Below, piece by piece: positions 1-6,300 of a stretch of DNA of 8,186 nucleotides. Below the pieces are notes generated by a model. The model saw only the letters and a list, made by a program, of their open reading frames with translations. It made no database searches and was not told the origin of the DNA. A program made the translations under genes and the position numbers. Each line of letters starts with the position of its first letter. Position 1 is the stretch's first letter. The DNA is from Cytophagaceae bacterium (GTDB lineage Bacteria > Bacteroidota > Bacteroidia > Cytophagales > Spirosomataceae). Location of the stretch: contig JAIXRT010000203.1 in assembly GCA_027485075.1 (NCBI GenBank), forward strand, positions 1 to 8,186. Reading direction: 5' to 3'.

Positions 1-279
1 TACTTCATCTATTTCGTATTCTTGCCATATTCTTGGTGATATATCAAAATATTTTACACTTGGTAGTGAATCAAACATTTTATAAAATGTATTCTGTGAA
101 ATTTCATCATTCTCTTCCATTTCACGAAATATCTTTTTTTTATTCTCACAAATATACTCATCGGCGTATTTGTATATTATTTTTTTAATTTCTGATAAAT
201 CATTCGCATAGCTATATATTTCACCCTTATGTTTTTCTTTTTGTTCTTTAGTAGAGAAAACAATTTTGAAAGGATACAT
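1..279 (-). CDS. Unrecognised protein, N-terminal part (cut by window edge)
   Basis: An open frame of 93 codons reads leftward from an ATG at 277-279 (protein begins MYPFKIVFSTKEQ) and runs off the window without a stop, so the C-terminus is missing. An in-frame TAA lies two codons upstream of this ATG, so the gene starts here or at a later internal ATG. The visible part is hydrophilic and rich in Lys, Glu, Ile and Tyr. It looks mostly helical, with no signal peptide, membrane segment or motif I recognise. Base use is clearly more AT-rich than in the polymerase gene, with many AAA, ATA and GAA codons. The gap upstream is 58 bp of AT-rich DNA following the membrane-protein gene. I cannot assign a function. 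It is likely a real gene because it is open from a well-placed start, is co-oriented with its neighbour, and leaves the usual short viral spacer. Confidence 0.7.
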   Translation of the reverse strand, partial: MYPFKIVFSTKEQKEKHKGEIYSYANDLSEIKKIIYKYADEYICENKKKIFREMEENDEISQNTFYKMFDSLPSVKYFDISPRIWQEYEIDEV

Positions 280-337
280 GAATAGTTAATTATTATTAAT
301 GTATTTATATTGAAATATCTCCAATTTATTCAAGACT
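280..337. promoter_or_regulatory. AT-rich spacer with weak inverted repeats
   Basis: This 58-bp gap must hold the 3' end signal of the Link-domain gene and the promoter of the partial gene to its left, both on the minus strand. Two short inverted repeats are visible: TTAAT-TATT-ATTAA at 286-299 and ATATT-GA-AATAT at 307-318. Either could form a weak hairpin. I see no exact AAAATTGA early octamer here. The roles are inferred from position only. Confidence 0.35.
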
Positions 338-1441
338 CTATACATCTTCCGACCACTTCGTTTTATTAAACGAGTTCACCAGTAAGAACTTATCGGCATT
401 TTCTTTCCACACCTTCATCTTGGCCTTCAAATCCGCGTCTTGTTTGGATTCCGGCCGTTTTATCTCAACATTCGCCTTCATGAGCGCTTTGTCCGACTCC
501 GATGGCGCAGGTTTCTTTCCATAACAATTCACGCCAAACCGGACCTTCGGGTTTTTAATAATGCCTCCGTTAATACCCGGACGCCCACACCCCCCATTCG
601 GGTTATCCTTCGAACATGGTTTCACACCCTTTTGTAAAGCATCCCATGTCGACTTCTGTGTAGGGAACAAAGCCATCTGTCCCTCACTCCACCCGTAATT
701 ACACCATTCGCCTCCCTTATTATAGGCATCCTCTATCTGGTCATACGTCGCCAATTTAGCACCATAAAGAGAACATACTTCGCGTGCTTCATCATACGTA
801 TACATATTATTTCGAATATTGAAAACCTCCCCCTCAGGAGCAGGCGTTTGCCCAGGACAAGTCGATTTAGGAACAGCCTGAACGACTTCAGTAGGAGCAG
901 GAGTAGGCGAACGCATACTATTTATCCAAGCATCGAACAACAAATCCAACAAATCAATCTTTAAGACATATTTGAAAAAGTCCACGAACAACAATCCCAC
1001 GAATAACAATAACGCCAACATTTCTATAAGCATGATACTCATCGGTTTCAATGCCGGTGTCATAGGAATCTTCACCACAAAAATAACAGTGTACAGAGCC
1101 AATAAGAAAATAACCACCGTAAAAATAGAAAATGGATTATCAGCAAACTCCTTGAAACTGCTTAAAGAACCAGCAAATACATCTCCAAAAGATTGAACAC
1201 TAGTATTGGCATAAGTAGCAACAAGATAAATGACGACGATAATCAAAATAACAACATCAATGATGCGAGCAATCCGCAAAGGGCCGGTGTTTTCCGCGGA
1301 CCCTCCATATAAGACACCTAAAACCAAATAAATGACGCTATAACACGCCAAAAAAATAAGCATATAAATAAGCGTTTGATTCGTTAATATGTCCGATACA
1401 GTTGTATTTCCAGGTATTGTCGCTATAGGTATATCACTCAT
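338..1441 (-). CDS. Four-helix membrane protein with C-terminal Link domain
   Basis: This is a 367-residue protein. Four hydrophobic segments are visible at about residues 24-46, 58-77, 104-124 and 134-157. A Pro/Thr/Ala-rich linker (178-205) follows, and then a Link-type module at about 205-310. The module has the family layout: a Tyr-Asp-Glu-Ala-Arg helix with C223, a LATYDQIEDAY helix, C247 in EWCNYGW, then CGRPG (C285) and FGVNCYG (C306). These four Cys would pair 1-4 and 2-3 as in CD44, TSG-6 and aggrecan; C276 is extra. Link modules in animals bind hyaluronan; the viral ligand is unknown. An even helix number puts the N-terminus and the Link domain on the same side of the membrane, probably lumenal or virion-surface if the disulfides form. 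The tail (311-367) is Lys-rich and helical. The start ATG overlaps the stop of the upstream deubiquitinase gene by one base (TAATG). An alternative is a divergent C-type-lectin-like fold, but the Cys spacing favours Link. Confidence 0.85.
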   Translation of the reverse strand: MSDIPIATIPGNTTVSDILTNQTLIYMLIFLACYSVIYLVLGVLYGGSAENTGPLRIARIIDVVILIIVVIYLVATYANTSVQSFGDVFAGSLSSFKEFADNPFSIFTVVIFLLALYTVIFVVKIPMTPALKPMSIMLIEMLALLLFVGLLFVDFFKYVLKIDLLDLLFDAWINSMRSPTPAPTEVVQAVPKSTCPGQTPAPEGEVFNIRNNMYTYDEAREVCSLYGAKLATYDQIEDAYNKGGEWCNYGWSEGQMALFPTQKSTWDALQKGVKPCSKDNPNGGCGRPGINGGIIKNPKVRFGVNCYGKKPAPSESDKALMKANVEIKRPESKQDADLKAKMKVWKENADKFLLVNSFNKTKWSEDV

Positions 1442-2472
1442 TATATAGTATTAGAAGGATTTTTTTTCCTATAAAACAAACAATAGGCTGCCGGAGAAAC
1501 GACCCGCCCCAAATCTGGAACCGGTTCTACTAAGGTATCATTATAATGATGCCAAACACCCGCCCCATTCTTTACATAGGCAGTATAATGTCCTCCCATA
1601 ACACCACCCATATGATTACATACTCCAAATAAATCGTATTTATAGGTCGATGCCTGATACCCCTTGATATATTTAGACAGGTCTAGGTTCTCCAAGGGAA
1701 ACTCTACATTGGTCTGTAATTTCCGCTTTCCATCCGGTAGAAACCGTTTTAGCAAAATCACTAGAACACTCGGGAAGTTCCAAAAACTCACTTGTCGATG
1801 AACCTCCTCCTTTTGCTGTGTATCGTCATTGAACCATGCGTTCTCTCCCGACATGACCTCCGGAGAAACAAATAGGTCCAAACATTGATAAATGTTCGTA
1901 AACATCTGGTTTTGATAGAAAAGCTGAACGTCCAACATAAAATAATGCTCGGCCTTCGATGACAAAATGTGATGTGTGACAGGATGTAGAATCTCCGTTA
2001 CATACGTTCCATAAAACAACTCGTGAATCTTCGAATATTCCCTAGAATAAGTCGCCTGTAAAAATCGGTAGCAAAGAAGTGCGCGTTCATCGGTAGAGTT
2101 CTCAGGAGAACCATTTATTTGTATAGATATAGGATTAGCACAACTTGTATGCATACAGTCAATCAAAAACAACAAGAACTCCGAAATATCGTTCTGTGCC
2201 CAACCAGTAAAGAGTTCTCGACCCTTCTGCTGAGCCACCTGTTGAACCATATGAACAAATCTGTTTGGTGAGAGAACCCCCTCCTGTGTTAACATCGCCT
2301 TTCGCAAGTCATTCCATTCCCGTAAGATAACCCCATCCGGCGTATCTTTCGGTCTGGCTTTTTCAACAATAGAATGAAGTTCATAAGTTTGTTGGAGAAC
2401 CTGAACACATGAATTCAAAAAACATGTATTGCCTAAATTTGTTAGTCCTACCCGAAAAAACGGTTTACTCAT
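1441..2472 (-). CDS. USP-family ubiquitin carboxyl-terminal hydrolase (peptidase C19)
   Basis: This 343-residue protein is close to a bare USP catalytic core. The Cys box GLTNLGNTCFLN lies at residues 9-20, with oxyanion N12 and nucleophile C17. A Q-N-D-I-S-E-F-L segment (93-100) matches the QDA-EFL box. NFPSVLVILLKRF (232-244) is the usual strand before the His box. HMGGVMGGHYTAYV (287-300) supplies the general base H295, and W307 with YNDTLV (310-315) supplies the third catalytic residue, N311, as in USPs that use Asn. All catalytic residues are present, so it should cleave ubiquitin or a ubiquitin-like modifier from proteins. The two CxxC zinc knuckles found in the fingers of many USPs are absent (I161-H169 and the region near 213-222). 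The protein has no membrane segment or targeting signal. It lies 43 bp from a divergent RING-like gene and shares TAATG with the downstream Link-domain gene, so the three probably have related timing. Confidence 0.93.
   Translation of the reverse strand: MSKPFFRVGLTNLGNTCFLNSCVQVLQQTYELHSIVEKARPKDTPDGVILREWNDLRKAMLTQEGVLSPNRFVHMVQQVAQQKGRELFTGWAQNDISEFLLFLIDCMHTSCANPISIQINGSPENSTDERALLCYRFLQATYSREYSKIHELFYGTYVTEILHPVTHHILSSKAEHYFMLDVQLFYQNQMFTNIYQCLDLFVSPEVMSGENAWFNDDTQQKEEVHRQVSFWNFPSVLVILLKRFLPDGKRKLQTNVEFPLENLDLSKYIKGYQASTYKYDLFGVCNHMGGVMGGHYTAYVKNGAGVWHHYNDTLVEPVPDLGRVVSPAAYCLFYRKKNPSNTI
1452..1455 (-). promoter_or_regulatory. Possible late-type TCTA element before the Link-domain gene
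   Basis: On the minus strand the tetramer TCTA sits inside the last codons of the deubiquitinase gene, ten bases before the ATG of the Link-domain gene, in AT-rich DNA (TCTAATACTATATAATG). A TCTA tetramer flanked by A/T has been described as a late-gene motif in the mimivirid CroV. A tetramer is very common by chance, and it also occurs near other genes here, so this is a weak call resting mainly on spacing. Confidence 0.25.
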
Positions 2473-2515
2473 GATTTATGTGAATACATATAGAAAAAAC
2501 CCTTTATGTATATTA
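2473..2515. promoter_or_regulatory. Shared divergent promoter region
   Basis: These 43 AT-rich bases separate the minus-strand deubiquitinase (ATG at 2472) from the plus-strand RING-like gene (ATG at 2516). They must contain or overlap both promoters. No AAAATTGA octamer is present on either strand. On the minus strand a TCTA (2491-2494) flanked by T- and A-rich DNA sits 18 bases before the deubiquitinase ATG. On the plus strand an A-run at 2494-2499 is followed by TATGTATATTA immediately before the RING ATG. The absence of the early octamer suggests intermediate or late expression, which is an inference. Confidence 0.4.
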
Positions 2516-3298
2516 ATGGATATTTCAAATAATGTTCACGATTTAGCAGAAGCCATCTACGAGTATCAACGTAATATTCGGTATTATACCGATAACATCC
2601 ACGAATATAATCAAAACATCAGCACATATCTAAATATCATAAACACTTCTGGTTCTCGAAATTATATAAATTATAGAACTCCTATTCTACAAACCACCCC
2701 AATTAATAATATTTTTCGAAACATAAACCAACGTCGAGATGAAGGTAATATGTTTCGACAAAACTTCGAAGATGTGGTAGTTCGACCTACAGAAGCGCAA
2801 ATTACCCGTGCTTTGGACTTTTTTACATATTCTCCTATGGAAGAATCCCATACTTGTCCGATAACATTAGAAACCATACAAGAAGGCGATGCCGTGTGCC
2901 GTATCCGTCATTGTGGACATATATTCAAACGTTCAGCAATAGAAGGCTGGTTTTTGCGAAATGTCCGTTGTCCCGTTTGTCGATATGATATTCGCGATTA
3001 CGTGCCTGTAACAAACGACATATCAGGGAATGCTGAGCCAGTGTCAGAAAGGGATAATTCTACGGAGTTTGATGATTTGATTGAAGAGATAGCAGAAGAA
3101 GGCAGGACGTTCATGAATCGAGCTCCTTTAGCAAATCTATTTAGCTCAACCCCCATAGCAAATACGATGACAAATGCTATCCGGAGTTTTATCAATAACG
3201 AATTACAACGGATGCCCGTGACGGATACGACAACCGAATTATTATATTCTTTTGATTTGCCGTTGACAATAGATGCTTCAGGGAACTATCGTTTATAA
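2516..3298 (+). CDS. RING-like protein with a single intact zinc site (putative E3 ligase)
   Basis: This is a 260-residue protein. The frame is open back to 2429, but the ATG at 2516 is preferred because earlier ATGs (2429, 2471) would overlap the start of the divergent gene. The N-terminal 110 residues are Asn/Tyr/Ile-rich and helical. The RING-like domain spans about 113-161: C114-P-I-T, then C133-G-H135-I-F-K-R-S-A, W145, and C152-P-V-C155-R. The ligands that form zinc site 2 (C133, H135, C152, C155) are intact. In site 1 only C114 remains: the second Cys is T117, and the His and Cys of the third pair are K138 and A141. This resembles SP-RING or U-box folds more than a classical RING, while the scaffold residues (Pro after the last Cys pair, Trp) are kept. 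It could recruit an E2 enzyme for ubiquitin or SUMO-like ligation. The C-terminal 100 residues contain an acidic patch (184-195) and no known domain. It is the only plus-strand gene here. Confidence 0.82.
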   Translation: MDISNNVHDLAEAIYEYQRNIRYYTDNIHEYNQNISTYLNIINTSGSRNYINYRTPILQTTPINNIFRNINQRRDEGNMFRQNFEDVVVRPTEAQITRALDFFTYSPMEESHTCPITLETIQEGDAVCRIRHCGHIFKRSAIEGWFLRNVRCPVCRYDIRDYVPVTNDISGNAEPVSERDNSTEFDDLIEEIAEEGRTFMNRAPLANLFSSTPIANTMTNAIRSFINNELQRMPVTDTTTELLYSFDLPLTIDASGNYRL

Positions 3299-3316
3299 GG
3301 GCCTTATAGGGCCTAT
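3294..3316. terminator. Overlapping palindromes at the RING/polymerase convergent end
   Basis: TATAAGG-G-CCTTATA (3294-3308) is a perfect inverted repeat with a one-base centre and contains the TAA stop of the RING-like gene. It is followed by ATAGG-G-CCTAT (3306-3316). As RNA, the first can fold as a six-pair stem with a GGC loop. Mimivirus mRNAs are known to be polyadenylated at hairpins (the 'hairpin rule'), so this is a plausible 3' end signal. Because it is symmetric it could serve either strand. The arms are shorter than in typical Mimivirus hairpins, and the role is inferred. Confidence 0.45.
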
Positions 3317-3347
3317 CGAAAGGTGTAAAAAAATATATACATGTTTA

Positions 3348-3355
3348 CCCATGGG
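3348..3355 (-). terminator. Short palindrome just after the polymerase stop
   Basis: CCCATGGG lies five bases downstream (minus sense) of the polymerase stop codon. It is flanked by GTT and AAC, which could lengthen the pairing if two bases bulge out. It may mark the 3' end of the polymerase mRNA in the same way as the palindrome at the RING gene end. It is short and could be chance. Confidence 0.25.
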
Positions 3356-3360
3356 AACTC

Positions 3361-6300
3361 TTAACGCTTACTACAGAAGGAGTCCATCGTTCTTACGCCG
3401 TTTTGAATATTATACACCTTAGCTAAGAACTTGTCGAACAACAGAGCCTTTATTTTCGCCGAAGTGTATTTCTCGCGCTTCTTCATAAACACTTCTAAAT
3501 CACCGGCCGTTTCCCGCGTAAGCTCGGCCATGTCCTTCCGGAACTTAGTAATTTCCGCGGGTTTTTTCTCGAGCTCCCAAATCTGCTCGACCGCCAATCC
3601 AAACAGTTGCTGAAGAGGTTTCATCAACTGGTTCGTAATATAATGTGTATAATCAATCGGAAGCCGATTCGCCACAATATAATCCGGCGTCTCTATCTTC
3701 TCTCCCTGAAGTTTAGCACCCTTTTTGACAACATACACATACTTCATTCGGTCGCCTGCTTTCGGTTTGTTGCCAGGGTCCCTTTGCCCGATTCGGTCTG
3801 CTAACACTCTGTGCGCAATCGCCGCTGGATTCTTGTAATCGCCCCGCAACGCTTTAGTTATGGCGAGCTTGTCCATCGGCACTTTGCCGCCAATGAGTTG
3901 TTCCAAGGAGTCATAAAGGAATTGTATAGCAGAGGGGATATCGGCGCGCATGAGATGATGAAGAATCCCGCCATAGACGTCTTTCACTAGGTCGCAGTTG
4001 TCTCTGCGTTTGAGGACTAGCCCCATGAACTTCAAATAACCGTCATTGGGGTCGTCTTCGTATAACATGCCGACATACCTCTTTTTCGAGAGGAGGATGA
4101 ACGGCATCAGCGTCTTTTCATAAGCCAGTCCCATTGGCGGTTTCAAATAAGACGTACAGAGTTGCGCGGCCTCTTGCGCAATCTCGATTGTCATTTCCAG
4201 TGCCGGTTTACCGCGGATTTTCTCGCCCGTCTCTGGATTTGTCAGGTTGAATGTGAAGAAGACCGAGTCGGTATTATGGACGACCATGTTGCCGATACCC
4301 GCCGCGAAATGGTGGTTTTCGGTAGTGAGGTCATACACATACTTGCCGTTATATTCAATCGGTTCCTTTGTGACAATCTGGGTATGGGGTCCTTCTGGTC
4401 GGGTTTTGGTTATATTTATAGTGATACATTGCGGCATATTCTCCAATTGAATATGACGCCCTTGTTGTTGAGCAACATACGCCAGTTTTGCTAAATAGGT
4501 CATATCCGTCGAGAAATGTTCGGAATCCTCTTTGAATGTGTATTGTTGATATAAATCGATGTCGGTAGCTGGTGGTGGGACGTGTAATAGATTCGTGCCT
4601 ATTTCGCAGTCATTAGGGGAGATTTCCTGTCCACTCGGTGTCAAGAGAGAATGGTCATCGGTGACATCGACTAGGCCGGACTTTGTCGCTATACGGAACA
4701 TCTTTTTGCCGGGATGAAGGGCGTGGCGAATCACACGGTGAAGACGCGTCCACCCGTTTTCTGTCCATGACTCTACATTGGGTAATTCGCAGAACTCTTT
4801 GCCGGATTCCTTAGAGAAGACCCATCGGTCACCACCGTATTTTGTGGCGATTTTTTCAATCGATAGTATTTCGGAAATACCTCGATTTGCCCTGATAAGA
4901 ACGGGTGTGTAATTGGCAACAGAGTCACCATATACATACTCGGCATTACATTTGACTGTTCCATGTTGCGCCGTTTCGTAGACCGAATCACCGTATACCT
5001 CTTCAATCATCCTTTTAGCATAGGTAATCATCATCTGTCCAGTCGCCGTTGTAGAAGCCGCTACATCCATGTCATAAAAGGTTGATGTCTTTGCTCCGCA
5101 TTGGCCATAGAGCGAGTTGGCGGTCACTTTGTATCCGAGCTGTCTCTTGTCCAGAATATTCTGCATGAAGGGGTCGGGTTCCGTCTTCGCTTTCTTTCTA
5201 GTGGCTGATCTGGCATCTAGCAGCTCTGTAAGAATACTCGGCATAATGGATTTTTGATTATTCGGTAGCTGTGCCCATCGGCAGACCTTCGTGCCCGTCT
5301 GGATTTTCTTGGCGACGGCAGCCGGATGTGCGCGCAGATATCGAAAGGTCTTGAACTCGATGTTGATATAGTGATATCCGGGCAGGTTGTCATAAAGGAA
5401 TGTATTGCCTGATTTATCACGAGGGTCGCGTTCGCCCGTCGTTCGTTTGAGATTGCCGTCCATATCGTATTCCTTCGTCCAGACTTTCGAATCGTGCGAA
5501 TAGTTTTGGCTAATCATAGAGCTGGGATAAAGTGACGAATAATCGACACAGGCGACTGGATTGTCAATATACATGGAGCATTTTGGGGGGAGAACGATGG
5601 CCCCCTCATATCCCTCATTGCCGCCCGTTTTCTCTAAGTCGGGCATGAGTGTGTCTTTCTCACGGCATTTCTTGGCCACATAGCTGGTGAGTTTGACACC
5701 CTGGCCGCGGAAGACTAAAAACGAGATGGGAACAGAGCAAATCGACGACATTTCTGTATAACCGGTGATGACGTCTAGTTTGCCCATAAGATGGTGAACT
5801 AGGTTACAATCCTGAATACAGTATTTCGCGACGATGGCGCGGTCGGCTGAAGAGCCCTTCGTTAGCCGGAAAATGTCTTGAGGCGAGACGTCATCCTTTG
5901 CCATACCCCAATCGACGGAAACGACAGAACCCTCTGGTTCGGGAATCGCGTGTTCGCCGGCAATGGTTATGACATTGAATGTCTTCCCCTTTTCTTCGAG
6001 CCGGACACCGGTTTCGATAGCCAAGACACGGAACTTCTGGCCGTCTTTGTAGTAATCCGATGAAAACGAGTTGATTTTCACGTGTATGAAATCGCCTACG
6101 TGAAGCCCAGCCAGATTCTTACTGTAAATCTTAGTATTGCCATCCGCTGTTATTTCGCTAAACTTGATTTCGTCGCTGATATACTGGCCAGCAACATCGT
6201 CCAGTTTATACGAAGACAGATTGAAGTCTCGGCGGAAATAGGCGTATAAATCGATTTGTAGACGGCCCATCATGGCCGGATAACGGAGGTCATACTCGCC

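Noticed and set aside
972..1196. Asn/Thr/Ile-rich plus-strand frame opposite the membrane helices
   Set aside because: Its composition is what the antisense of hydrophobic codons gives. No independent support.
2429..2515. A 29-codon upstream extension of the RING-like gene
   Set aside because: It would overlap the divergent deubiquitinase start by 44 bases and use up the only promoter space. The ATG at 2516 is the better start.
4162..4494. A 110-residue plus-strand open frame opposite the polymerase and intein
   Set aside because: It lies antisense to conserved catalytic and intein sequence, has no recognisable domain and no promoter element. It is a shadow frame.
4918..4926. Frameshift or broken active site in the polymerase because YGDTDS appears interrupted
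   Set aside because: The interruption is an in-frame intein with complete splicing residues, and TDS resumes directly after the terminal Asn.
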